The notes: generated by a model not told the origin, from the sequence alone. DNA of 64,000 nt from Agrostemma githago (GCA_958450325.1 OY288241.1:53888078-53952077); one strand, 5' to 3'; counted from the stretch's first letter, positions 53,882 to 63,850 are shown. Numbers and translations: made by a program.

Positions 53882-55384
53882 ATTACTGGATCTTGGTTTA
53901 TATTGAAGGTTAATGGTGATACCCATGGGTTCTTTAAAGGGAGGAGTGGATTAAGGCAAGGGGATCCCTTATCTCCTTACCTTTTTGTACTAAGTATGGA
54001 GGTGCTCTCGAGGAGGCTTAGAGATATTAATCAGCAAAGAATGGTCTCCTATCACCCTAAGTGTAGACAGTTGTGTTTAAACCATCTAGTATTTGCGGAC
54101 GATCTTATGGTTTTTACTAGGGGTGACTCTCCTTCAGTGGCAGCAATAATGCAAGCTCTATCTGACTACTCTTTAGAATTTGGGCTTTATGCTAATTGTG
54201 ATAAAACTAGCATATTCTTTGGAGGTGTTTCGGCTGAGGTTAAAGACCTTATTTTGGCTCAAACAGGGTTTTCTGATGGTTGCTTTCCTTGCAGATATTT
54301 AGGTCTTCCACTTAACTCTGTTAATAACAGGAGGGCTGAGTACCAGGTTCTCATAAGTAAGATTGGGGCCCAAATTCATAGCTGGTCGTCCACTTTCTTA
54401 TCTTATGCTAGCCGGTTACAACTCTTAAACTCTGTTATTTTTGGGTTAACAAACTATTGATGCTCGAATGCAATTCATCCTGTCAATGTTGCTAAGAAGA
54501 TTGATCAAATGAGCCTTCATTTTTTATGGATGGGTGGCAATGATAAGAGCAGGATGGTCTTTAAAGGATGGGATAGTATTTGCACGCCTTGGAATGAGGG
54601 AGGGTTCAATGTTAAGAATCTGCTTTATTGGAACAAAGATCTTATTGCTAGGTGGTTATGGTGTTTTGTTGCTGGAAGAGGAGATCTGTGGAGTGCTTGG
54701 TATAGGTGCTATGTTCTCAAAGGTAAAAGAATCTCGGATATTACAAAGTCTGAACGCTATACAGCTACTTTCAATGGTGTTCTGACTATCAGGGACAAGC
54801 TGCTAGAGGCTGTTGGTAGTCAAGCTACAGCTGAACAGTTGATATGCAGTTGGACAAATGGGAATGTGTTTATGGTTGGGGCAGCCTATGACTGGCTCGG
54901 GCCGAAGTATGGAGCTTTGGCTTGGTTGCGGGGCCTTCATCGGCCTACTAATGCCCCTTAACACAGAATTATCTCTGTCTTAGCAGGAATGAGGAAGTTG
55001 GCAACTCACGACAACTTAAAGAAGAGAGGTATGGCTATGATGAGTAGATGTACTTTATGCCTTCAAGAAGAGGAGACGGAAGCACACCTCTTCTTCCACT
55101 GCATCCTTTCTAGGCAAGTTTGGCAAAACTTGTTGTGTTGGATGCAGATAACAGGTAGGAGCTTTCATTTAAATAAGGTATTACAGTGGAGTGCGCAAAC
55201 GAGGAATAAAAGACATTGGAAACATCGGTGGTTTTGTTGTTGTCTCGCCACTGCAGTTTATTTCATTTGGATTGAAAGGAATGCGCGGATCTTTGAGGAG
55301 AGGGCTAGTTCAAGTGCAAGCATTGTGGGACGGATTAAATTTGATGTTTTTACTAGGCTAAGAAGTAGAGGGGGTCAACATTAA
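53882..55384 (+). pseudogene. LINE F ORF2, second part (RT core, zf-RVT)
   Basis: This holds the RT core GLRQGDPLSPYLF (GVRQGDP changed to GLRQGDP), the catalytic FADDLMVF (about 54093-54116), RYLGLPLN and the thumb/zf-RVT part. zf-RVT is CTLCLQEEETEAHLFFHC (about 55050-55103), with the C-terminal RHWKHRWF and IWIERNARIF. Stops are TGA 54458-54460, where copy B has Trp, and TAA 54959-54961. Apart from these the frame is continuous to TAA 55382-55384, making this one of the better preserved RT halves in the window. Confidence 0.93.
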
Positions 55385-55523
55385 TATTTTGAGATTGATG
55401 TAGTAGTGTTATCTCCCAATATTGGATTTACTTTTGTAAGATCCCAATATTATTGATTTAATAAGATGTACCTTTCTTGCAAAAAAATAACAAAAAAAAA
55501 AAAATATTATAGATAATAATAAT
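53882..55523 (+). mobile_element. LINE F, second part with 3' tail
   Basis: ORF2 continues in frame after the Athila-like element (CITGSWF joins IMTC at 38057). It ends with a 3' UTR terminating TTTCTTGCAAAAAAA and a short A/TAA tail (55482-55523) that runs into LINE G. Confidence 0.93.
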
Positions 55524-55589
55524 CTTTCTCTCTCCTCCCTCTCTCTCTCTAGAGAAGATTCTCTCTCGCAACAAACTCCATTAACGACC

Positions 55590-57119
55590 ATGAGTACTCC
55601 AGCGACTACGGGAAAGGGAAGAGGAAGGCCTAGAAAAAAATGTCAGGATCGAACAAACAAACCATGAGGATTCCATTGATACTGGAATTAACAATTTTCA
55701 AGCACCACGTGATGAGCAATAAAAAACCCAGACGATTGAGAAACAGGGTCCGCCATTGGTCAATGATTTCATTCAAGAAGCACTAAATTCCGCGCTAAAA
55801 TTGAAACCTAATGTGGAGAATAGCCATTCTGGGAAGGAATTGAAGCAAGGCGAAGATACTTTGGAAATTGGGGAAAACAGGGATTTAGTGAAACCACCGA
55901 TTCAAGAGGAATCTGTGAATAAGGATAGAGGATCATCGTGGGTGAATAAAACCAGAGATACCAAGATAGGGATGGGTCTGTACTATGATGAAAACAACGC
56001 AATTGCGGACGAAGTAGACATTGCGATAGATGATTTCGCTGATGAGCTTAAATTGTAGAAAAACACCTTGATGGGTAATGTCCTTGGAGCAAAACATACG
56101 ATCAAGCAGATGAAAGAATTTGTGGACAAGAATTGGAATAATTCTCCAGTAGTTCAATATTTCAAGAAAGGGTGGTTTTCGTTCCGATTTAAGAAGAAGG
56201 AGGACATGGATCAGGTTCTTCGAGGCGGGCCAAGGCATATTGGTCGTAATTCACTAATATTGAAACAGTGGAGTCCATCGTTCTCACAGGAAATGGACAA
56301 AATATCAATCGTTCCAGTTTGGGTATTGTTTCCACACTTAGATCCGTATCTATGGTTGGATTCAGTTTTGAGCAAAATGGCTAGCAAGATTGGTAAGCTC
56401 CTTTATGCTGATTATACTACTACATTCAAAGAACGCTTGTCTTTTGCTAGAATAATGGTGGAAGTGGATGTTTCTACTGAATTATTGTACTCCATTACCA
56501 TTAATGTTCCTATTCTTGGTAAATTGGTGCAACGAGTAGAGTATGAGTGGCTTCCATACTATTCCCATGAATGTGGAAAGTTGGGACATGAAATTGAAAA
56601 TTGCAAAAAGGAAACACAGAAAGAAAAGCAGGTGAGGGGTGTCACTCAAAGATATACCCCGAAGAAGGTTGACCCCCAAAGGTTAGGTTGTACCTCAGAT
56701 GTCGGGCTCGTGCAGCCTAACCTCTCTGTAAAGCATCAAGGATCCTTTGGGGAAGAGTCCACTAGCGGCATGATTATCACTGGTTCAGGACCCCAACAGC
56801 TAGGTGGTATCTCAACAAGTATGGAGCAGAGTACAGAGCATGACAAGGCTGCAGAAGGTTTGCTAGGCCTAGAAGCTTGTCCTGCTGCTTACTTTGGGTT
56901 CATGCCTGTTATAAGGCGCTCGGGATGCGTTGGGGTAGGCCTTAAGGTGAAAGGCGCTAGTAGTGACTGTGAAGGGAAGCAAGATGGGAAGCTCAAGAAT
57001 TTGCATACACCAAATAGATATGCATTATTGCAGATGAATGATAATGTAGAGGAGGTGTAGGAAGAGGAGGAACCCTATCCTCCAGTAGGAAGAAGTATCC
57101 CACCTGATATTTCTACATG
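55590..57119 (+). pseudogene. LINE G ORF1 (AT-hook, DUF4283-like, CCHC with lost Cys)
   Basis: The start is ATG 55590. Residues 9-17 are KGRGRPRKK (AT-hook). An extra A in the A7 run directly after it (about 55638) shifts the frame. The downstream frame carries PPLVNDFIQEAL, IGMGLYYDE, the DUF4283-like domain (TLMGNVLGAKHTI, VQYFKKGWFSFRF, LFPHLDPYLW, LSFARIMVEV) and a knuckle HECGKLGHEIENC, whose first Cys is Ser (YYSHECG versus YYCKGCG in C). Stops: TAA about 55721, TAG 56056-56058 (Trp in other copies) and TAG 57058-57060. It ends IPPDIST with TGA overlapping ORF2's ATG. Confidence 0.9.
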
Positions 57120-60100
57120 ATTATAGCATCATGGAATATTAGAGGAGGGACTGATCCCCTTAAGCAAAATGAGGTAATAAAACTTTTAAGGGGTAGGGGA
57201 ATAGATGTGCTTGGTCTGTTGGAAACATGAATAAAAGAAGGTAATGCAAGTGCTGTAATAAATTGGAAATTTAAGGCGTATGATGTAAAGTGCAATTATG
57301 AATCTCATTATAATGGAAGGATTTGGCTGATATAGAACCCAAATACAGTAAAGGTTAAGCCCCTTGTCATACATGAGCAGTTTATTCACTGTTATGTAGA
57401 ACATCTAGCCTCTGGAAAGGTATGTTATGCGACCATTATGTATGGTAGAAATGATGCAGCAGGAAGGGAGGTACTATGGGAAAAGATACAGCAACTCAGG
57501 GATGACTATCATAGCTAGGTTGTAATAGGGGATTTTAATATTGTCAGGTCTCCTAGTGAAAAGGTGGGGGGTACTGAATCTGACATTCAGAATATGGATG
57601 CTTTTAATACCTGCATTACTGCTAGCGGGTTAAATGAATTATATGGACAAGGATGTGAATATACATGGACAAACAAGCAGGGCCCGGACAGTAGAGTATG
57701 GACAAAGTTTGATAGAGCCCTAATCAATCTCCATTAGGCTGACACTTACCATAATTCTTCTGTACAGTACCTGCAAGCGGGGTTATCTGACCATTCTCCA
57801 GTATTGGTGACTGTGATTGCAGAGAATTCTAGAGCTAGACGATTTAGTTTCTTAAATTGTTGGGCTAGTAATCCAAATTATTATGATCGTGTGAAGAAAG
57901 CATGGGGCAAGAAAGAGTATGGCGCAGCAGGGTTTAGACTGTTTGCTAAACTCAAAAATGTTAAAAAAGAATTAAAACAGATGCATAAGGAGAGTTTTTC
58001 AAGTATTGGAAGAAGAATTTCGGAGCTGGAGGGAAAATTGGAGGTGTGTCAGCAGGGCTTACAGGCTGATCCATTATCTTCAAATCTCATTAAAGAGGAG
58101 AAAGAAATATCAAAATTGTGCTTGGACTTAAAGAAAGCTGAATTAAGCATCCTGAACCAGCGGGCAAAGATGGAGAGCGTTGTTTTGGGAGATGACTCAA
58201 CTTCATATTTTTACTCAAAGTTAAAGGAGAGAAGGCTCCAGCAAGTCATTGGGTCTTTAACCAATGCAAAAGGAGAAATTAGAGAGGGGGAGAATGAGGT
58301 TGCGCAGGCATTTATTGAGTACTACAAAGATCTCTTGGGGTCAAATAAACCTGTACAGCCTCTGGACGAGAATGTCGTAAAGAATAGAGCTACAATTCAG
58401 GATACTGATTGGCTTGCCTTATTAGTAATACCAGATGAGGAGGAGATAAGGAGGACAGTTTTCTCTATAGGGGATGACAAAATCCCGGGGCCTGATGGCT
58501 TCTTCTCAGGGTTTTTCAAAACAGCTTGGCACATTGTAAAGGCGGATTTCTGTGAAGCGGTAATTGAATTCTTCAGAAAGGGGAAAATGGCAAAGCAAGC
58601 TAACACTACATTAATAACCTTGATTCCTAAGAAGCAAGTCTGTCAATCTGTGTTGGATTATAGACCAATCTCGTGTTGTTCAGCGCTTTATAAAACTATT
58701 AGTAATCTTCTTACTAGTAGAATTAAAACTGTAATGGGGAATCTGGTGGGGAATGAGCAAGCAGCGTTTATAGAAGGCAGGAATATACAGGAAAATATAG
58801 CTCTTACACAAAATCTTATTAAGGGTTATGGCAGGAAGTTCTTAACGCCTAGGTGCCTATTGAATATCAATCTTCAAAAAGCTTTTGAGTCCATTCAATG
58901 GGAGTTTATTGGAAATATGTTGCAGGGGCTTAATTTCCCACCAATATTCATTACATGGATAAAAGAATGCATTCAGGGATCATGGTTCTCTATCAAAGTA
59001 AATGGGTCTTCTCATAGATTTTTTAAGGGAAAGAGTGGGGTTAGGCAAGGCGACCCACTATCTCCCTATTTGTTTGTTCTAAGCATGGAAATACTTTCAA
59101 GGAGATTGAGAGAGCAAGCACAGGTCTCCTTACATCCTAAATGCAATAAAGTTAAACTCAACCATCTCATATTTGCAGACGATCTGATGGTTTTTGTCGG
59201 GGGGATGTACCTTCTGTAGAAGCCATTACTCGAGCTTTGGATATCTTTGCTAAAGAATCTTGTTTGCAAGCAAATAGGGACAAAACTGACACTTATTTTG
59301 GAGGGGTAAGGGAGGATGTTAGAGTCATGATTCTTAAAGCCACGGGCTTTAGGGAGGGAGCTTTCCCTTGCAGATATCTTGGTCTTCCACTCAATGCTAT
59401 TACTAATAGGTTAGAAAATTATGCGGACCTGTTGGGGAAGATTAACTCTTTTCTTACTAGTTGGTATGCTCATAAAATCTCTTATGCAGGACGAGCTCAG
59501 CTACTGAATGTTGTCGTTATTGGAATACTGAGTTATTGGTGTAGCAACACTCTGTTGCCAGCAAATATCATGAAGAAAGTAAGAGTGATGTGCAAAAATT
59601 ATTTCTGGACTGGTAATCCAAGACATAAAGGCATGGTATATAAAGGATGGAGTATTATATGCACTCCTTGGGAAGAAGGAGGTTTCTAAATTAAAGATAT
59701 GGTGGGATGGAACAATGCTTTGATAAGTCAATGGCTTTGGATACTCGAAACACAAAAAGGGAGGATTTGGGGAAAATGGATGGAAAAGTATGTACTGGAA
59801 GGGAAAACTATATGGGACATACAGAAGAAGGAGAGGTATACAGCAACAACAAAGAGTATATTGCTCATTATAGATGAACTTAAGGAGAGAATGAGAGCAG
59901 CGAAAGAAGCTGCTGATCTACTGCGCACATGGGCTGAGAATGGAAAGTTTTGTCTTGCAAAGGCTTATGATTGGTTCAGGGTGAGGAAATCTCCAATCAA
60001 GAGCCTACAACAGATTAAAGGAACACGAGTAATTCCTAAGCATGGGGACATTGTATCCATGGCTTGGCAGGGTAAGCTCGCAACAATAGATAATATACAA

Positions 60101-60481
60101 AAGAGGGGGCTAAATATGGTCAATTGGTGTGTACTTTGTAAAGAAAATGCTGAAAGTCATCGCCATCTTTTCTTCCTATGTCCATATGCTACACAAGTAT
60201 GGAGGGGCCTGCTAGAGTGGATGAACATAAAAGGGAGGAGTACTAGCTTAAAGGAGGAATTGGCTTGGGGATCTCAAAAAACGAAGAAGAGGCACTGGAA
60301 ACATGAATGGTATTGCATCACAATTGCAGCTGCTGTGTATCATATTTGGATGGAAAGAAACGCAAGGGTATTTATTGGCAGGAATAGAAGTTGCATATCA
60401 GTACTCAAGCAAATCAAATTTGAAGTTTTCATCAAACTAAAAAGTAGGAAAGTTGATCTTAGTTACAATTTTTTGATGTAA
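57117..60481 (+). pseudogene. LINE G ORF2 (endonuclease-RT-zf-RVT)
   Basis: The start is ATG 57117 in ATGA: MIIASWNIRGGTD. The endonuclease part has four stops, TGA 57228, TAG 57333, TAG 57516 and TAG 57735, at positions where relatives have Arg or Trp. Motifs GDFNIVRS and LSDHSP are intact. From 57738 to 59219 the frame is open: IPGPDGFFSGFF, NINLQKAFES (KIDL and DS changed), GVRQGDPLSPYLF and FADDLMVF (about 59175-59198). A missing base in the T run just after it shifts the frame. zf-RVT is CVLCKENAESHRHLFFLC, then RHWKHEW and IWMERNARVF. TAA 59687 adds another break. Confidence 0.93.
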
Positions 60482-60614
60482 ATAATGTGTAGTTTCGCAC
60501 ATTATAGGGGATAGCCTTTGTAATCATGGTCCCTTGTATTACTCAATTTTGATTAATAAAAGGGAAATAACATTCTTGCAAAAAAAAACAAAAAAAATAA
60601 AATAATAATAATAA
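60482..60614 (+). other. LINE G 3' UTR and tail
   Basis: About 90 bp of 3' UTR ends CATTCTTGCAAAAAAAAACA, followed by A-rich and TAA repeats (60600-60614) joining the truncated RLE-type LINE H. Confidence 0.9.
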
Positions 60615-60696
60615 CCTTGTCCGCGACACACTGTTGGATATTTGCTTTCGGACGGGGATCTCTGCAGGCAAGGAAGTGGAGATTGGCCTCTGCGAC

Positions 60697-61003
60697 TGAA
60701 ACACCCCACATTGATTGAAGATGTCCTATTTACGAGCTTTGTTTAAAGGGATTTGAAGTACTACTTATATCAACAAAGTGCACTTTCTTTTCTGGTCATC
60801 CATGCAAAAGAACTCCGCAGTTAAGCGTGCTTGGCTGAGAGCAATCTTAGGATGGGTGACCTCCTGGGAAGGTTTCCAGGATGCACATGAGTGAGGACAA
60901 AATGCGTTGGAAAGGACTCGTGTTGGTCTGTGGGACCAGTACAAAGCCTGGCGAGCTACCGTGGTTAACATTTCCGGTCCTAGGAATGGGCCAGGGTGTT
61001 ACA
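60697..61003 (+). repeat. Cassandra 5' LTR
   Basis: 307 bp. Differs from the 3' LTR by only a few substitutions (for example TTACGAG/TTATGAT, CTTAGG/CTTACG, CCAGGG/CCGGGG). Confidence 0.95.
60807..60872 (+). promoter_or_regulatory. 5S rRNA-derived polymerase III promoter region in Cassandra 5' LTR
   Basis: AAAGAACTCCGCAGTTAAGC through GATGGGTGACCTCCTGGGAA matches the internal control region of plant 5S rRNA. It is probably a polymerase III promoter for the TRIM rather than a 5S gene. Confidence 0.93.
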
Positions 61004-61120
61004 AATGGTATCAGAGCAACCCTGCGACCGTGCATTTGGCACCTAGCGGGGGTCGATTCTGGGTCAGCGGTTATGCTGCCAGGCGCAACGAGGACGTTGC
61101 GTTCTTCAAGTGGGAGTGAT

Positions 61121-61427
61121 TGAAACACCCCACATTGATTGAAGATGTCCTATTTATGATCTTTGTTTAAAGGGATTTGAAGTACTACTCATATCAACAA
61201 AGTGCACTTTCTTTTCTGATCATCCATGCAAAAGAACTCCGCAGTTAAGCGTGCTTGGCTGAGAGCAATCTTACGATGGGTGACCTCCTGGGAAGGTTTC
61301 CAGGATGCACATGAGTGAGGACAAAATGCGCTGGAAAGGACTCGTGTTGGTCTGTGGGACCAGTACAAAGCCTGGCGAGCTACCGCGGTTAATATTTCCG
61401 GTCCTAGGAATGGGCCGGGGTGTTACA
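61121..61427 (+). repeat. Cassandra 3' LTR
   Basis: 307 bp with the second 5S-derived segment at 61231-61296. Confidence 0.95.
61231..61296 (+). promoter_or_regulatory. 5S rRNA-derived segment in Cassandra 3' LTR
   Basis: Same block as 60807-60872, one to two substitutions apart. Confidence 0.93.
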
Positions 61428-61860
61428 GCGACGACAACGACAAGTCCTTACGACCTGCCAACCTTCTGCTCTATTCGTGGGACAAGGGGTGTGATGTTTG
61501 CGTCGATCTGACTGGGTCCTCTCCTTTGACCCAGTCTAGATTGACTTCTTTTAAGCCTAAACGGGCCGTTGCTGATGCTGCTCGCCGTAAGTGTGCCAAG
61601 TATCAGGCACGCTGCACGACCATTGCGTATGGTTTCCTTCCTTTCTCCTTCTCCTCTCTCGGTGAGCTCGACACGGATGTTGTTTCTCTGCTCCAGCGGA
61701 TTCGTAAATTCGTTATATCTCAGGATGCTGGAGCGCGTGCCGCAGTTCATATTTGTGATAACTAAGGGAGTGAGGGCCCAGATAGTATCTCGGCTTCCCT
61801 CTAACTTCTTGTAATTTGTTCTGGTGTTAATGAAAGTTCGGTTTTTTAAAAAAAAAAATT

Positions 61861-61870
61861 AAAATTAATA

Positions 61871-61910
<40 letters not shown>

Positions 61911-61911
61911 A
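61861..61911. repeat. TAA/TAT microsatellite, LINE H to LINE I junction
   Basis: TAA repeats change to TAT/ATT repeats. A short AT-rich stretch follows before the conserved CT-rich LINE 5' end. Confidence 0.85.
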
Positions 61912-62019
61912 ATTCAATAATATTACAAAACAATACGCGAAGTGAGAGAAAACGGTTTCTCTCTCTAGAATTCTCTCTCTTTTGCAATTCTGTTACGTGC
62001 TTTTTAGAGCTCTTATCCC

Positions 62020-63393
62020 ACGGCTTTCGATGTTAAGCGTGGTCCTGGAAGACCTCCAAAGAAGTCTCACCGCTCCGTTCCTCCTCGTATTGAGGTAGAA
62101 TTGAGTGCTGCAGAGGCAAAGGTGAAGGATGATCAGAGTTCTTCGCAAACTCAAACATTGAACGAACTCATTCTTGATGCCGTGGCTGAATCTGGTATTA
62201 ATACTCATTCTGCTACTCATAATCTTGTTGATAAAGATCTAATTCCTCCTATTACTGATGAAACCGTAACTGTGAATCATGAGAAATCGAACGCTGATAA
62301 TGTTGTTGCTAAACCTTCTGGTAAGCCTAGCTGGTCTAGAATTGTGAATAATACTCAGCAATTGGGGATGAGCTTACCATATTATGATAATATCCTGGAA
62401 GATTCTGAAATTAGTATTGAATTGTCTGAATTTGAGGATGAACTGAAACTCTGGAATCATACTCTCATGGGGAATGTTATAGGCGCTAAACCTTCATTGC
62501 AGCAAATGCAGAAATTTGTTGCAGAAAAATGGGCTGCAGGCGCGCCAGTGGTTCAATACTTTAAGCGCGGCTGGTTTTCCTTCAGGTTTACAACCAAGGA
62601 AGACATGAAGAGGGTCTTGAGTGGTGGTCCATGAAGTTTGGGGTGCTCTACTATCATCTTAAAGGAATGGTCGCCTACCTTCTCTAGCAGCATGGATAAG
62701 CTGGCGGTGGTTCCTATATGGGTCCTTTTTCCAGACTTGGATCCATTCTTATGGTCTGAAGCGGTTCTTGGAAAGATTGCAAGCAGGATTGGGCGTCCTA
62801 TTTGTGCTGATCTAGCTACAACAACCAAGGCCAAGCTATCTTTTGCTCGAGTGTCGATTGAGGTGGATGTCTCCCAAACTTTACCTGATCAGGTGGTGAT
62901 AAATACTCCTTTTGGTGATAATTTGATTCAAAAAATCCAATACAAATGGATCCCATATCACTGTAAGGGATGTGGTAAACTTGGGCATACCATTAATAAT
63001 TGTAAATGGGAAAAAAAGAAACATAAACCAGTACAGCAGGGTGCAGATGCAGATGCAAGTACCGCTGTCAAAACTATGGGGGAGGGTCAAATAGCGATTG
63101 CTGGTTCAAATAATGACAGTAATCTTATTAATGAAATCCTGGTTATGAGGCAAATGGTGAAAGATAAGTCTGAATCTGCTAAGGAAGTTGGTGAGGATAA
63201 TGGGTTCATCTCAGTTACAAAGCGAAACTCTTCTGCTACTAAGTCTAGGAAAGATCCTGATATTGAGCCTATGGCGTTGATAAATTCATATCATATCTTT
63301 GCTGAGCAGGATATCCCTGAGAATGTATCAGAGATTCATAGTGAATCTGCTCCTAAAAGTCTAAGTGAAGCTCTCCCTCCTGACAAGAAATGA
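62020..63393 (+). pseudogene. LINE I ORF1 (AT-hook, DUF4283-like, CCHC), start codon lost
   Basis: The frame from ACG 62020 reads as an ORF1 N-terminus with RGPGRPPKKS (AT-hook type) and appears to have lost ATG to ACG by one transition. The DUF4283-like domain has TLMGNVIGAKPSL, VQYFKRGWFSFRF, then TGA 62632-62634 where Trp is conserved. Downstream come FPDLDPFLWSEAVL, LSFARVSIEV and the knuckle CKGCGKLGHTINNC. The C-terminal third is charged and ends LPPDKK with TGA 63391-63393 overlapping ORF2's ATG. Only one clear stop and the start change separate it from an intact ORF1. Confidence 0.9.
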
Positions 63394-63850
63394 AACTCGC
63401 CTCTTGGAATATTAGGGGTCTAAATGACCCTTTGAAGCATAGTGAAGTAAAGGAGTTCTTATCTTCTAATAGGTTGGATGTCCTTGGTATCCTGGAGACT
63501 AGGGTGAAGCAGTCTAATGCAAGTAAACTAATCAACTCTGTGTTCAAGAAGTGGTCTGTTTTGACTAATTATAGTCACCACTATAATGGTAGGGTTTGGG
63601 TGGTTTATAATCCTAATAGCGTAGATCTTTCTCTGGTTCAGTACACTGATTAGTCAATTACTGCTCAGATTTATCACTTTGAAACCAAGTCTTCTTTTCA
63701 AATTAGCTTCATTTATGACATGAATGATGCTGATGCTAGAGTTCCTCTTTGGGACTCTCTGATATCACAAGTAAGTAATAAGGCTTGGATAGTCATGGGA
63801 GACTTCAATATAGGTAGAAGTGTGGAGAAGAAACTCGGTTCCACTCCACC
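63390..63850 (+). pseudogene. LINE I ORF2, endonuclease N-terminal part
   Basis: The start is ATG 63390 in ATGA: MKLASWNIRGLND, then LGILETRVK and HYNGRVW. TAG 63651-63653 interrupts. The same frame continues with VPLWDSL and MGDFNIGRS until the CACTA insertion at 63851. No RT is present in the window. Confidence 0.9.

Larger units (their letters stand above)
55524..60614 (+). mobile_element. LINE G (L1-type), full length
   Basis: A complete 5.1-kb copy with no insertions: 5' end CTTTCTCTCTCCTCCCTCTC right after TAATAATAAT, 66-bp 5' UTR, ORF1 55590-57119, ORF2 57117-60481, 3' end CATTCTTGCAAAAAAAAA plus TAA tail. It defines the normal size of the A/B/F/G subfamily. Point mutations disable both ORFs. 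Confidence 0.95.
60697..61427 (+). mobile_element. Cassandra TRIM retrotransposon, complete
   Basis: 731 bp with 307-bp LTRs (TGAAACACCCCACATTG...GGGTGTTACA), perfect GCGAC duplication (60692-60696, 61428-61432), initiator-Met primer site TGGTATCAGAGC at 61006-61017, and polypurine AAGTGGGAGTGAT before the 3' LTR. Each LTR carries a 5S rRNA-derived segment, the hallmark of Cassandra. There is no coding capacity; it must use enzymes of other elements. Confidence 0.96.
60615..61822 (+). pseudogene. RLE-type endonuclease C-terminal fragment (split by Cassandra)
   Basis: This is the C-terminal endonuclease part of the E-type ORF: LLDICFRTGISAGKEVEIGL before the Cassandra, then RPANLLLYSWDKGCDVCVDL, SSPLTQ and YGFLPFSFSSLGEL after it. 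Compared with E the Asp of RPxD is Asn (RPAN). The second acidic pair DVCVD is kept. The C-terminus ends IVSRLPSNFL through a frameshift near 61760. It is useful mainly as a second witness of conserved residues in this family. Confidence 0.82.
60615..61860 (+). mobile_element. LINE H: 5'-truncated copy of the RLE-type family, in the TAA tail of G
   Basis: The sequence matches LINE E from the RHN segment onward (compare E from about 34422) and starts directly after TAA repeats. A Cassandra TRIM splits it at 60697-61427. It ends with a 3' UTR, A11 run and mixed TAA/TAT tail (61850-61911). With the Cassandra removed it is about 0.5 kb. Confidence 0.88.
61912..63850 (+). mobile_element. LINE I (L1-type, C-like subfamily), 5'-complete, cut by a CACTA element
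   Basis: The 5' region contains GGTTTCTCTCTCTAGAATTC as in copy C. ORF1 runs to 63393 and ORF2 from 63390 until 63850, where CACTACAAGAAA begins. The exact 5' base is uncertain because the junction is AT-rich. The AT-hook GPGRPPKK, knuckle CKGCGKLGHTINNC and following WEKKK group it with C. Confidence 0.92.
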
